A DNA stretch of 64,000 nucleotides from JL08 sp963765555 (GCA_963765555.1 CAVXWX010000012.1:434001-498000); one strand, 5' to 3'; shown: positions 26,780-36,584, counted from the first letter of the stretch. Notes: generated by a model from the sequence alone, not told the origin. Numbers and translations are program-made.

Positions 26780-27613
26780 ATGCGACTACGGGGTGTGAAA
26801 TCCAGCCGGAATGTGGATGACCGGCGACGCGCGGGTGGCAGGCGGCGCGGCGGGGGTATTGGCCTGTTTGGCGTGCTGATTATTCTGGCGATCGGGTATT
26901 TTGCAGGCATTGATGTAACCCCGTTGCTGAATCAGACCGCCGCACCGTCGCAATCACAGGCCACATCGGCAGAACAGGATCAGGCGGCGGATTTTTCCAC
27001 GCGGGTTCTGGCGACAACCGAAGAGGTCTGGGACGATATTTTCGCCAACCAGCTTGACCGTGACTATACACCGCCCGTGCTGGTGCTGTTTTCGGGCGTC
27101 ACGCAAAGCCCCTGTGGCGGTGCGTCCGGTGCGACCGGCCCGTTTTACTGCCCGCTGGATCAAAAGGCCTATCTGGACACCGATTTCTTTGTGGTCTTGC
27201 AGCGCCAGATGGGGGCAGGGGGCGATTTTGCCGCCGCCTATGTGATCGCACACGAGGTGGCGCACCATGTGCAGAACCAGTTGGGCATTCTGGCACCGCT
27301 GGAACAGGCCCGCCGTCAGGCGACCAAGGTCGAGGCGAACGCGCTGACCGTGCGCTTGGAATTGCAGGCCGATTGTCTGGCGGGGGTGTGGGCGAACCAA
27401 GTCGGCGAATTGCTGGAACCCGGCGATATTGACGAAGCGTTGAATGCCGCCGCCCGCATCGGGGATGATCATCTACAGCGTCAGGCCGGACAGGTGCCGC
27501 GCCCGCATACGTTTACACACGGAACATCCAAGCAGCGCGCGGGATGGTTTGCACGCGGGTATCAAAGCGGGGACTTGTCGCAATGCGATACGTTCGGCGC
27601 TGCCAACCTATGA
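26780..27613 (+). CDS. ypfJ: Neutral zinc metallopeptidase, YpfJ family
   Basis: A 277-residue inner-membrane-anchored protein. A basic N-terminus (DDRRRAGGRRRGGG) precedes one membrane helix IGLFGVLIILAIGYFAGID; the zinc-protease signature is VIAHEVAHHVQNQLG, with the third ligand probably in LELQADCLAGVWAN. YCPLDQKAYLDTDFF is also typical of the family. The physiological substrate is unknown. The ATG at 26780 is preferred over the overlapping GTG at 26777. It converges with, and overlaps by 6 bp, the TetR gene. Confidence 0.88.
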   Translation: MRLRGVKSSRNVDDRRRAGGRRRGGGIGLFGVLIILAIGYFAGIDVTPLLNQTAAPSQSQATSAEQDQAADFSTRVLATTEEVWDDIFANQLDRDYTPPVLVLFSGVTQSPCGGASGATGPFYCPLDQKAYLDTDFFVVLQRQMGAGGDFAAAYVIAHEVAHHVQNQLGILAPLEQARRQATKVEANALTVRLELQADCLAGVWANQVGELLEPGDIDEALNAAARIGDDHLQRQAGQVPRPHTFTHGTSKQRAGWFARGYQSGDLSQCDTFGAANL

Positions 27614-28171
27614 CGGAGGTTCAAACATAGCGGCCAGAGTCCTGAGCGCATCCGATGACCGGCGCGCGCGGGCCAGCGTCCAACCGCCCTGAATAACGGC
27701 GAACATCTGTTCTGCGCGTGCGCGGGCCTGCGCGGGATCAATGCCCAGACGCACGGCGTGGCGTTCGCCCGCATCTATCCAGCTTTCGAACAATGTGGCG
27801 GCGCGATCGCGGAATTCATCGTTGTCAGGCGCATCAAACAGGGTGGCCGACACCGGGCATCCCGCCTGCTGTCCGCTGAGATCGAACAGTTTGGCCAGTT
27901 TGTAACACAGGGTGCGGGCCCCGTCTTCAAAGCTGGGGGCATGGTTGAACGCATCCTCGATCACGCCCAGCATCAGCCCGGACGCCCAATCGGCGGCGGC
28001 AAGCGCCAGATCGGGTTTGCCATTGGGAAAGTGATGGTAAAGCGACCCCTTCGGCACCTTGGCCGTGTTCAGAATCTCGGCCAGACCGACGCCGTGATAT
28101 CCCTTTTGCTGGAACAGTTGGGCGGCCGTGACGGTCAGACGCTGCGCGGTAGAGTTGGGGGCATGAGGCAT
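27608..28171 (-). CDS. TetR family transcriptional regulator
   Basis: A 187-residue repressor. The N-terminal helix-turn-helix is TAAQLFQQKGYHGVGLAEIL and KVPKGSLYHHFPNGKPDLAL; the C-terminal ligand domain includes GQQAGCPVSATLFDAPDND, like the LmrA/YxaF subgroup. It diverges from an alpha/beta hydrolase gene, and two dyads between them are probable operators. It therefore likely represses itself and the hydrolase; the ligand is unknown. Confidence 0.88.
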   Translation of the reverse strand: MPHAPNSTAQRLTVTAAQLFQQKGYHGVGLAEILNTAKVPKGSLYHHFPNGKPDLALAAADWASGLMLGVIEDAFNHAPSFEDGARTLCYKLAKLFDLSGQQAGCPVSATLFDAPDNDEFRDRAATLFESWIDAGERHAVRLGIDPAQARARAEQMFAVIQGGWTLARARRSSDALRTLAAMFEPPS

Positions 28172-28190
28172 GGCGCGAGTATATTGGCGC

Positions 28191-28208
28191 TAGACTGATT
28201 GGTCTAGT
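28191..28208. promoter_or_regulatory. TetR-type operator, site 1 (imperfect dyad)
   Basis: CTAGAC and GTCTAG flank TGATTG, a dyad with the same TAGAC/GTCTA half-sites as site 2. It lies 20 bp upstream of the tetR start. Confidence 0.6.
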
Positions 28209-28217
28209 GATGTTATT

Positions 28218-28233
28218 AGACCGAACGGTCTAT
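28218..28233. promoter_or_regulatory. TetR-type operator, site 2 (perfect dyad)
   Basis: TAGACCG and CGGTCTA are separated by AA, a 7-bp perfect inverted repeat. The TAGAC...GTCTA form is common for operators of this TetR subgroup. Together with site 1 it would cover both divergent promoters. Confidence 0.65.
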
Positions 28234-28262
28234 TTCTGACGCTTGCGAAAAGGACATGCAAC

Positions 28263-29174
28263 ATGCTGATCACGGCAATCGGGCAGCCCCAAGACAGGTC
28301 TGGCGCGGGCGACGACGAAGTTCGGGTTATGCAGGTCACGTTCAAGGCGGGCGGGCATGTTCTGGGCGGGACGTTTTTCAAGCCCGCAAAACGGCCCCGT
28401 GCGGTGCTGGTTCTGAACGGGGCGACCGGAGTTAAGCAAACCTATTATCGCGATTTTGCGCATTGGCTGGCCGAGACACAGAATCTGGCTGTTCTGACCT
28501 ATGATTATCAGGATTTCGGGGCGTCTTTGGAAGGGTCGCTGCGCGATTCGGATGCCACGATGGAAGGCTGGGCGCTGGTGGATCAGCCAGCGGCGCGGGA
28601 TGCCGCGCGCGCCCTGTGCCCCGACATGCCGCTCTGGGTGCTGGGCCATTCGCTTGGGGCGATGACATTGCCGATGCAGCGCGGCATTGAAGATATCGAA
28701 CGGGTTGTCGCGGTGGCCTCGGGCTTTGTTCACACCAGTGATCACCCCTGGCCCTATCAGGGGCTTGCCCGCCTGTTCTGGCACGGGCATTTTCCCGTGC
28801 TCACCAAGGTTTTGGGCTACCTTCCGGGGCGAATGTTGGGGTTTGGTGAGGACCTGCCCGCCGGTGTCTATTGGCAGTGGCGGCGGTGGTGCACATCGCG
28901 CAGCTATTTCGTTGACCGGATTGCGCACGGAACCCTGCCAGCGCCGCGCTGGGACAGGTGCGGCGCGCCGATGCGCCTTGTTGCGGTGTCCGATGATGCG
29001 GTTGTCCCGCCCGCGATTGTGGCGCGGTTGGCCGAAAAATATGCGCATTGCGCTGTAGAGCACAGCGTGCTTGATCCGGCAGAGTACGGGTTGGACACGG
29101 TTGGCCATCTGGCGGTGTTCCGCAAACGCAATGCTGCGATGTGGCCCGATCTGATCGGTGATGCGGCGCAGTAG
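28263..29174 (+). CDS. Alpha/beta hydrolase
   Basis: A 303-residue serine hydrolase fold: ATGVKQTYYRDFAHWLAE near the oxyanion region, the nucleophile elbow WVLGHSLGAMTLP, an acidic residue in RLVAVSDDAVVPP and a histidine in DTVGHLAVFRK. It belongs to a group of predicted lipase/peptidase-like hydrolases with no defined substrate. It is divergent from the TetR gene and probably under its control, so the substrate may relate to the repressor's ligand. AAAAGGA precedes the start; a second ATG at 28329 is possible. Confidence 0.82.
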   Translation: MLITAIGQPQDRSGAGDDEVRVMQVTFKAGGHVLGGTFFKPAKRPRAVLVLNGATGVKQTYYRDFAHWLAETQNLAVLTYDYQDFGASLEGSLRDSDATMEGWALVDQPAARDAARALCPDMPLWVLGHSLGAMTLPMQRGIEDIERVVAVASGFVHTSDHPWPYQGLARLFWHGHFPVLTKVLGYLPGRMLGFGEDLPAGVYWQWRRWCTSRSYFVDRIAHGTLPAPRWDRCGAPMRLVAVSDDAVVPPAIVARLAEKYAHCAVEHSVLDPAEYGLDTVGHLAVFRKRNAAMWPDLIGDAAQ

Positions 29175-29245
29175 TTTTGTTCGGGTGTCCGGATTGTCCG
29201 GAGCAACGTGACCGTGACAGGCAGCGCCATGTCTGCGGCGTTGCG

Positions 29246-29346
29246 AGGTGAGAGGCTGACAACGACCCAAGCGGGGCTCGTTATGGCTGCTTCCTTCCGG
29301 ATCTGACCAGGTTGGCGAGGCGCCTGCCCGCGCCAACCTCTCGACC
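29246..29346 (-). ncRNA. ffs: Small signal recognition particle RNA (4.5S)
   Basis: On the minus strand the apical loop reads CTGGTCAGATCCGGAAGGAA followed by GCAGCC, the invariant Ffh-binding domain of bacterial SRP RNA. The outer helix pairs GAGAGG with CCTCTC, giving a hairpin of about 100 nt. Ends are approximate. It works with Ffh and FtsY in co-translational targeting of membrane proteins. Confidence 0.93.
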
Positions 29347-29397
29347 GTGGATATAGGCATGCGGGCGCAGATTCGCAAGCGGCGCCACAGCGCGGGC

Positions 29398-31263
29398 CTA
29401 AAGCGTGAGGCGCAACGTCAGGAAACCCTGATCGTTCAGGCCCAGCGGGACGGGCGCAAAGCTGGCGATGTCATCCAGATGCGCCATTGCGCCGGGGCCG
29501 GTTTCAAACACGGCATGTGTTCCGCCAAGCGGGCGCAGCGCCCAAGGGGCGGGCCACGGCAGGATGTCCGGTGCCGCGGTCTTCAGGTCTTGCAGGATGC
29601 AATCGACCACTGTTTTGTTGGAATTATAGATAACAGGTGCGGCCGCAAGGCCGGGAAATTGCCCGCCGCCACCCGCGCGATAGCTGTTGACCGCAACGAC
29701 AAAGGACTGATTCGGCGTGACGGCTGTGCCGTTCCAGCGCAGATTGCAGATGCGCCGTGCCGCAGGGTCGCGCAACAGGCCATCCGGTGAAAACCGCGCC
29801 GGGCTGCGCAGGTCGATTTCATAGCTTACCCCGTAAATCACATCGAAATTATACATCGGATAATCGCGCACCAGCAGCGGTTGCGCGGTGGGGGTGTTTG
29901 GCACAGGGCTGTGAAAACATAGCGCCGACATTTCAAGCCAGTCCGCCAGAGTGACGCCGCTGATCCGGATCGCGGACAGGCGGTTGGGAAACACATAAAG
30001 ATCGGCGACATGGCGTTGCAGCAGCGGGCCTGCAGGAATGTCGGTGTAGTTCAGCGGCCCTGCGCGCCCGCCGGTTTTGAACGGGGCGACCGCCGAAAGC
30101 AGGGGCAATCCGCCCGCTTCTGTACCGTCAAGGGCCGCGCGCACGGTTCGGGCTTGCGCGCGCGCCACAAGCGCCAGCGCATCCGATGGCATCAGAGGTG
30201 TAAAGTAGCTGTGCAGCTTGGTGTCGGTCTGCCCGACACGGGCGCGCATCCGCGTCAGCGTTTTGGCGTGATACGGTGCAAAAAGGCGTGACAAGGGCGC
30301 ATCATCTGCCACGTTTGCGCGCGTTCGGCCCGAAGGCGTGCGGCGCGCGATCGGGCGCAATGCGCTGCGGTGCTGCGCGACGCGCCAGCCGGTTTCCGTC
30401 TGTTCCAGCGTCAGATCCATCACCCCCAGAACCGAACCGCGCGCCCCCGGCATCAGCGCCGGAACAGCGCCCAATGTCCCGCTTTGCGCATCAACATCGG
30501 GCCAGCCGGCGTGATCGGGGCCGGGCAGGTGCAGATGTGTATGCCCTGCGATCAGCGTATCGATATCGGCGGTTTTTGCCAGCTCCAGCGCCGCGTTTTC
30601 GGGGTTTGGCCCGTTGCGCGGATCGGCAATACCGGTATGGGCCAATGCGATCACCAGATCGGCCCCGCCGCGCCGCAGGGCGCGCGCCGTTTCAACCCCG
30701 GCAGGCACGATATCCCGCACCGCGATCTGACCGGACAGGATTTGGCGGTTCCATTGCATGACCTGTGGCGGCAACAGTCCGACTATGCCGATACGGAGTG
30801 TATGGGGGTGCCCGTTCTGGTCTGTGATGGTGCGCGACAGCAGGGCATGATCGGGCCACGCCGGCGCGTGCAGGCGTGTGGCATTGCTGGACAGGATGGG
30901 AAACTGTGCCTGTGCCAGAACCCGATCCAGATAATCCAGCCCGAAATCGAAATCATGATTGCCCAGCGTCGCCGCGTCGTACCCCAGTGCGTGCATCGCG
31001 GCGATCAGCGGGTGTGGCCCCTGCGACCGGGTCAGCACATCGGCCATGGGTGTGCCTTCCAGAAAATCGCCATTGTCCAGAAGCACAACGGACATGCCCT
31101 GATCCTCTGCCTCGGATCGGGCCTGCCGGATCAATGTGGCCGTGCGCACCAGCCCGACCGCATCATCGGGCCTGTCGTTGTAATAGTCATAGGCCATCAG
31201 ATGCAGATGCAGATCGGTCGTTGCCAACACGCGCAGTCGCAGAATGGGGGGATTGGAGGGCAT
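29398..31263 (-). CDS. cpdB: 2',3'-cyclic-nucleotide phosphodiesterase / 3'-nucleotidase
   Basis: A 621-residue bifunctional enzyme. The calcineurin-like metallophosphatase domain is at the N-terminus (LRVLATTDLHLHLMAYDYYN, VVLLDNGDFLEGTP, ATLGNHDFDFGLDYL, LIAGHTHLHLPGP), and the 5'-nucleotidase C-terminal domain follows (GALNYTDIP-like PLNYTDIPAGPL, MYNFDVIYGVSYEIDL, FVVAVNSYRAGGGG). It would turn cyclic nucleotides into nucleosides plus phosphate. Characterised CpdB proteins are periplasmic, yet no clear signal peptide is visible with either the ATG at 31263 or the longer frame to 31398. It is divergent from nudC. Confidence 0.9.
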   Translation of the reverse strand: MPSNPPILRLRVLATTDLHLHLMAYDYYNDRPDDAVGLVRTATLIRQARSEAEDQGMSVVLLDNGDFLEGTPMADVLTRSQGPHPLIAAMHALGYDAATLGNHDFDFGLDYLDRVLAQAQFPILSSNATRLHAPAWPDHALLSRTITDQNGHPHTLRIGIVGLLPPQVMQWNRQILSGQIAVRDIVPAGVETARALRRGGADLVIALAHTGIADPRNGPNPENAALELAKTADIDTLIAGHTHLHLPGPDHAGWPDVDAQSGTLGAVPALMPGARGSVLGVMDLTLEQTETGWRVAQHRSALRPIARRTPSGRTRANVADDAPLSRLFAPYHAKTLTRMRARVGQTDTKLHSYFTPLMPSDALALVARAQARTVRAALDGTEAGGLPLLSAVAPFKTGGRAGPLNYTDIPAGPLLQRHVADLYVFPNRLSAIRISGVTLADWLEMSALCFHSPVPNTPTAQPLLVRDYPMYNFDVIYGVSYEIDLRSPARFSPDGLLRDPAARRICNLRWNGTAVTPNQSFVVAVNSYRAGGGGQFPGLAAAPVIYNSNKTVVDCILQDLKTAAPDILPWPAPWALRPLGGTHAVFETGPGAMAHLDDIASFAPVPLGLNDQGFLTLRLTL

Positions 31264-31450
31264 GATATGTCCGGTAACAATCAATTTCTTAAAATACAAC
31301 TTTAGGTTTAGTACTTTGGGGCGGGCGGGGAAAGCGCACCGGCGCAGAAAGCCGCGCGCATGTGTGAAAACAGATACAATCGCGCCGCCATTGCACACCG
31401 GTGCCGTGCATGCGATGCCCTAGACAAATCGGTTTTCGGACAGGCGCGGC

Positions 31451-32419
31451 ATGAAACAGGCAGAAACAGTAACATTCGGTGGTTCGGGGTTGGATCGTGC
31501 GGGCGAATTGCGCACCAATGTGACCGAACTGGCGATGGCGGCTGCCGATCCGCTGGCGCGCGCAATCCTGTTTTGGCGCGGAAAACCGCTGCTGTGCGGA
31601 AAAGGGCGCGACGGGGTGGCGCGATTGGCGCTGGACCATCCGGTTCTGGATCAGGCATCGGACGAACGGGTGTTTCTGGGCCGCGAGGACGGGCACGCGG
31701 TGTTTGCCTGTGTGCTGGACGGTTGGCAGCCAAAGGACGTGGACGAAGCCAAGATGGGTGCGTTTTTCGACCCCACAGAACAGCACCATCCGCTTTTGCC
31801 ACCCGACCATGTATTCGCCGAACTGCGCGGGGTGATGACCCGCCTTTCGCCGCGCGATGCAGAACTGGCCGCCACCGGCAAGGCCGTGTTCGCGTGGCAC
31901 GAGATCCACCCGTTCTGCGCCAAATGCGGCGCTGCGACCGACATGGCCAATGCCGGATGGCAACGCGATTGTCCGGCCTGTGGTGCGCACCATTTTCCGC
32001 GCACCGATCCGGTGGTGATCATGCTGATCACCTATGGCAATGCGGTTCTGATGGGGCGGTCTCCGGGCTGGCCGGAGGGCATGTATTCGCTGCTGGCCGG
32101 ATTTGTCGAACCGGGCGAAACGCTTGAGGCGGCCGTGCGCCGCGAGGTCAAGGAAGAAGCAGGCATAGATGTGGGCGACGTGACCTATCTGGCCAGCCAG
32201 CCATGGCCGTTTCCCGCGTCGCTGATGTTTGGCTGTGCCGGTGTTGCGACCAGCCGTGACATTACGATTGATCCGCTTGAAATCGAGGATGCGCTGTGGG
32301 TGTCGCGCGAAGAGATGATGGACGCGTTTGCCGGAACCCATGCCAAGCTGCATCCGGCGCGCAAAGGGTCGATCGCGCATTTTCTTTTGCGAAACTGGCT
32401 TGCGGATTCGCTGGATTGA
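31451..32419 (+). CDS. nudC: NAD(+)/NADH diphosphatase
   Basis: Hydrolyses NADH to NMNH and AMP; in E. coli it also removes NAD caps from RNA. The 322-residue protein has the zinc ribbon FCAKCGA ... DCPACGA, the Nudix box GFVEPGETLEAAVRREVKEE (continuing AG) and the family-specific SQPWPFPASLMFG downstream of it. It is intact, and probably monocistronic or joined to the SRPBCC gene 79 bp on. Confidence 0.93.
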   Translation: MKQAETVTFGGSGLDRAGELRTNVTELAMAAADPLARAILFWRGKPLLCGKGRDGVARLALDHPVLDQASDERVFLGREDGHAVFACVLDGWQPKDVDEAKMGAFFDPTEQHHPLLPPDHVFAELRGVMTRLSPRDAELAATGKAVFAWHEIHPFCAKCGAATDMANAGWQRDCPACGAHHFPRTDPVVIMLITYGNAVLMGRSPGWPEGMYSLLAGFVEPGETLEAAVRREVKEEAGIDVGDVTYLASQPWPFPASLMFGCAGVATSRDITIDPLEIEDALWVSREEMMDAFAGTHAKLHPARKGSIAHFLLRNWLADSLD

Positions 32420-32498
32420 GGCAACATTGGCGTCAGGGACTAAAGGGCGCGGGGGGCGGTCAGATTTGACCACCGCTTGAGACACCACCGGGCGGGCT

Positions 32499-32975
32499 AT
32501 GAAATTTTCGACCAGAGAAGACATCGACGCACCGATTGATCAGGTGTTCGAAATGCTATCGGATTTCGACGTTTACGAACGCAATGCGTTGCGTCGGGGT
32601 GCAGATGTGCGCCGCGTTGATGACTTTAAGGCGCCTGCGGTCGGGATGCAGTGGAAAGCCGCGTTTACAATGCGCGGCAAGCCGCGCGATCTGGAAATCA
32701 CGCTGGTCGAATATGACCGGCCCAATTGCCTGTTGTTCCAGTCGAAATCGGCAGGCATCGAAGGCGCGCTATCGATGGATTTGATGGCGCTGTCACGGGG
32801 TCGCACGCGGCTGTCGGTCGCGCTGGAGCTTAAGCCGAAGAACCTGTCGGCGCGACTGCTGGTGCAATCGCTGAAACTGGCCAAGTCAAACCTGACAATG
32901 CGGTTCAAACAGCGGGTGGCCGATTATGCCAAGGTGATTGAAGACCGCCACAATACGGCCGTTCAAACCCATTGA
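32499..32975 (+). CDS. SRPBCC family protein
   Basis: A 158-residue START-like lipid/ligand-binding fold: MKFSTREDIDAPIDQVFEML at the start is the typical entry strand and helix, GMQWKAAFTMRGKPRDLEI and DLMALSRGRTRLSVALELK are later strands, and the long last helix is VQSLKLAKSNLTMRFKQRV. Function unknown. It ends exactly where the convergent pheA gene ends, with no space between the stop codons. Confidence 0.8.
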   Translation: MKFSTREDIDAPIDQVFEMLSDFDVYERNALRRGADVRRVDDFKAPAVGMQWKAAFTMRGKPRDLEITLVEYDRPNCLLFQSKSAGIEGALSMDLMALSRGRTRLSVALELKPKNLSARLLVQSLKLAKSNLTMRFKQRVADYAKVIEDRHNTAVQTH

Positions 32976-33809
32976 TCAGTACCGTCCGGGATCTGCCGGA
33001 TAGACACCCAGAATTTCCAGCATGTCGGTAAAGTAATCAAGTTCGTCCAGCGCCAGTTTGACGTTGGGATCATCGGGGTGGCCTTCGATATCGGCGTAAA
33101 ACTGGGTCGCGGTGAACGATCCGCCCACCATATAGCTTTCCAGTTTGGTCATGTTGACGCCGTTTGTCGCAAACCCGCCCATCGCCTTGTAAAGCGCGGC
33201 GGGAATGTTGCGGACCTGAAAGACAAAGCTGGTGATCATCCCGTGGTCGCCACGCCGCGATGTATCTGCGTTGCGCGACATGATCAGAAATCGGGTGGTG
33301 TTGTTTCCCTGGTCCTCGATATGGCGGGCCAGAACATCCAGGCCGTAAATATCACCGGCCAGTTCGGATGCCAGCGCGGCCATTTCCGGATCCCCCGCCA
33401 GCGCGACCTGTCTGGCCGATCCGGCGGTATCCGCGCCGGTGACACGGTGGATACCGTGCTGTTCCAGAAACTTGCGGCACTGGCCCAGCAGCACTGTATG
33501 GCTCATCGCGCTTTTGACATCGGCCAGTTTTGTACCCGGCAGGGCCAGAAGGTTGATGTGCACGCGCACAAAAGCCTCTTCGATGATGTGCAGGCCGGAT
33601 TGGGGCAAAAGGGAATGAATGTCGGCCACGCGCCCGTAGGTCGAATTTTCGACCGGCAGCATCGCCAGTTCCGCTTCGCCAGTCGCGACCGCCGAAATTG
33701 CATCCTCGAACGTACGGCAGGGCAATGCTTCCATATCGGGGCGTGCATTGCGGCATGCCTCGTGTGAATAGGCGCCGGGTTCGCCCTGAAACGCAATTTT
33801 ATGGGTCAT
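32976..33809 (-). CDS. pheA: Prephenate dehydratase
   Basis: Converts prephenate to phenylpyruvate in phenylalanine synthesis. The 277-residue monofunctional enzyme has the dehydratase domain MTHKIAFQGEPGAYSHEACR, MLPVENSTYGRVADIHSLL and EDQGNNTTRFLIMSR (the TRF catalytic motif), then an ACT regulatory domain with TKLESYMVGGSFTATQFY (the ESRP-like site for phenylalanine feedback). AGAGGGCAGG precedes the ATG. No chorismate mutase domain is present. It is divergent from the cytochrome c gene. Confidence 0.94.
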   Translation of the reverse strand: MTHKIAFQGEPGAYSHEACRNARPDMEALPCRTFEDAISAVATGEAELAMLPVENSTYGRVADIHSLLPQSGLHIIEEAFVRVHINLLALPGTKLADVKSAMSHTVLLGQCRKFLEQHGIHRVTGADTAGSARQVALAGDPEMAALASELAGDIYGLDVLARHIEDQGNNTTRFLIMSRNADTSRRGDHGMITSFVFQVRNIPAALYKAMGGFATNGVNMTKLESYMVGGSFTATQFYADIEGHPDDPNVKLALDELDYFTDMLEILGVYPADPGRY

Positions 33810-33939
33810 CCTGCCCTCTTTCCTGTGCAATCGCGCCCCGGAAACTGACCGGTGGGCGTTTGGTCGCGGTAACTACACCTTGCCACAGCCAAGGGGAAGC
33901 AATAGATACGCGCAAAAGCAGTTTATGGAATGCGGATCA

Positions 33940-34446
33940 ATGCTCGACACGATGACGTTCACTAAAATCGCCGGCGGCCTTTGTGCGGCTCTTCTGGTCT
34001 TTCTTCTGGGCAAGTGGGCGGCAGATATCCTTTACGGAGATCATGGGCACCACGATCAATCCTATGTGATTGAAACCGGCGACGAAGAAGGCGGCGCAAC
34101 CGAAGAAGCCGGACCCAGCTTTGAAGAGCTGATGGCGTCGGCGGATATCGAAAAAGGCGCTGGCGTTTTCAGAAAATGCAGTGCGTGCCACAAGCTTGAG
34201 CAAGGCGCCAACGGCACAGGCCCCTACCTTTATGGTGTGGTTGGCCGGGAGAAAGCGGCGGCAGACGGCTTTGGATATTCCGATACGCTGGCCAGCATGG
34301 ACGGTGCGTGGACACCGGAAAATCTGGACGGGTTCCTTGAAAAGCCCAAAGATTACGCACCCGGAACCACAATGGCATTTGCCGGTTTGAAAAAGCCGCA
34401 GGACCGGGCCGATCTGATTGCCTATCTTGACAGTCTGGACAACTGA
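33940..34446 (+). CDS. Membrane-anchored cytochrome c (CycM/c552 type)
   Basis: A 168-residue class I cytochrome c. The uncleaved N-terminal anchor is FTKIAGGLCAALLVFLLGKW, followed by an acidic linker DEEGGATEEAGPSFEEL and a haem domain with FRKCSACHKLEQG (CXXCH) and the axial methionine in PGTTMAFAGLKKPQDR. Proteins like this carry electrons from the bc1 complex to terminal oxidases; partnership with the cbb3 oxidase 10 kb away is inference. The ATG at 33940 is chosen by homology of the anchor, as upstream ATGs extend into non-conserved sequence. Confidence 0.9.
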   Translation: MLDTMTFTKIAGGLCAALLVFLLGKWAADILYGDHGHHDQSYVIETGDEEGGATEEAGPSFEELMASADIEKGAGVFRKCSACHKLEQGANGTGPYLYGVVGREKAAADGFGYSDTLASMDGAWTPENLDGFLEKPKDYAPGTTMAFAGLKKPQDRADLIAYLDSLDN

Positions 34447-34468
34447 TCTTCGGATCAGACAGAATTGG

Positions 34469-34501
34469 GGCCGCTTTTGCAGACGCAAGGGCGGCCTTTT
34501 T
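34469..34501 (+). terminator. Intrinsic terminator after the cytochrome c gene
   Basis: GGCCGC and GCGGCC pair around an extended inner stem, followed by TTTTT, 23 bp after the stop codon. Confidence 0.85.
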
Positions 34502-34641
34502 CATTTGCGTGTGTCGCAACCGGTCAAATCCGCTTGTATCGCGCGCCTTGGGTCTTGAATATTGGCAAGCGCGCCCTTTAGCTTAGATAGATGATAACGC
34601 AGGACGAGCTGCGACCACCCGACAGGACAAAGGAAACCCCC

Positions 34642-36574
34642 ATGACCCGATCCCGCGTACGCGCCAAAGCCCTGCCCGATCTTCGCGCAAGGGCGTTTTT
34701 GACGGCGGGCATCATGCTGGCGGCGTTGGTGATCTGGGGCAAACAGGTGGCCGCGCAAAGCGACGAGATGATCGTGTCCCACGGTTATTCGTTTTATGGC
34801 GATCTGACCTATCCGGCGGACTACACGCATTTTGATTATGTGAACCCCGATGCGCCCAAGGGCGGCGAGATTTCGTTTGCCGCGCTGGGCACGTTTGATT
34901 CGATGAACCCCTATTCGCGCAAGGGGCGGCGCGGGCAGTTAAGCTGGATGATGTATGAAAGCCTTTTGGGCGACGGGCCGTCCGGTGCAACCGTACCCGC
35001 CGATACCTATGGCGAAGGCTATGGATTGTTGGCCGAACGTCTGGAATACCCCGCGTCCAAGGACTGGGTGATCTTTTACATGCGCAAAGAGGCGCGGTTT
35101 TCCGACGGCACACCGGTGACGGCGCATGACGTGTTGTTCAGCCACAACCTGTTGCTGGAACAGGGCCTGCCATCTTACGCGGCGGCGGTGAAAAAGCGGA
35201 TTCCCAAGGCCGAAGTGCTGGATGACCACACGATCAAGTTTTACTTTACCGAAGATATTTCGCGCCGCAGCCTGATTGATCAGGTGGGCGGCGTGCCGGT
35301 CTGGTCGAAAAAATGGTTCGAAGAAACCGGCGCGCGGCTGGATGAAAGCCGCATGGAAACATCGCCGGGGTCCGGCCCCTACATGATCGACAGCGTCGAT
35401 ATCAACCGGCGCATCGTTTACAAACGCAACCCTGACTATTGGGGCAACGATCTGCCGTTCAATGTGGGCCGCAACAATTTCGATCGCATCCGCATCGAAT
35501 ATTTCGGCGATGACACATCGGCGTTCGAAGGGTTCAAGGCGGGCGAATACACATTCCGCACCGAGGGCGATTCCAAGAAATGGGCCACGTCCTATGATTT
35601 TCCGCGTGTGGCCAAGGGCGAGGTGGTCAAGACCGAGCTGCCCGACGGCACGCCGCCCACCCCGTCCGGTATCGTGTTCAACCTTGGGCGCGAGGTGCTG
35701 AAAGACAAACGGGTGCGTCAGGCGATCGCGTTGGGGTTCAACTTTGAATGGACCAACGAATCCCTGCAATACGGGCTTGTTCAAACAGCGGGCATCGTTC
35801 ACGCAGGATACACCGCTGATGGCCACCGGCGTGCCGGAAGGGGATGAACTGGCATTCCTGCAATCGCTGGGCGATATCATCCCGCCCGAACTGCTGAGCG
35901 AACCGGCGGTCATGCCGCACACGTCCAAACCCGACCGTCTGGTCGACCGGCGCAACCTGCGCGCCGCGATGAAGATGCTGGACGAGGCCGGATGGGCCGT
36001 GGGCAGCGATGGCAAACGGCGCGATGCGTCAGGCCGCCCGTTGCGCGTGACATTGCTGTTCAACACGGCATCGGATGGCACGTTAAGCGGTGTGATCGAA
36101 AATTTCATGTCCAACCTGACGGCGATGGGGCTGGATGCGGTTCTGGAAAAGGTCGACCCTGCGCAATACACGCTGCGCGAACGCGACCGCGATTATGATC
36201 TGGTGTTTGACAGTTATGCCTCGTTTCTGGGCACTGGAACCGGTTTGATGCAACGCTACGGGTCTGAAGATGCCGCTGTATCGCTGTTCAACCCTGCCGG
36301 ACTGGCCAGCCCGATGGTGGATGCGATCATTCAGGCATCGTTGCAGGCGCAAAGCACGGAAGAGGAACAGGCGTCCTTGCGCGCGCTGGACCGTGCCCTG
36401 CGCTATGAGTTTTTCATGATCCCGGTCTGGTACAATGACAGTTATTGGGTCGCTTATTATGATCAGTATGAATACCCTGATCCCCTGCCGCCCTATGCGC
36501 TGGGCCAGCTGGATTTCTGGTGGTTCAACGCCGACAAGGCTGCGGCCTTGAAGGCCGCTGGCGCGCTGCGGTAA
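34642..36574 (+). CDS. yejA: ABC importer solute-binding protein, YejA type (one frameshift)
   Basis: Periplasmic family 5 solute-binding protein of a peptide (microcin C-like) importer. A twin-basic N-terminus and hydrophobic AFLTAGIMLAALVIWG end at VAAQS. The lobes contain FDYVNPDAPKGGEISFAALG, MYESLLGDGPSG, LVDRRNLRAAMKMLDEAGW and IPVWYNDSYWVAYYDQYEYP. An extra base near 35777 moves the last 265 residues into the next frame; corrected, the protein has about 643 residues, normal for YejA. AAAGGAAA precedes the ATG. It heads a four-gene operon with the two permeases and the ATPase. Confidence 0.9.
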
Positions 36575-36584
36575 GTACAGCCAC

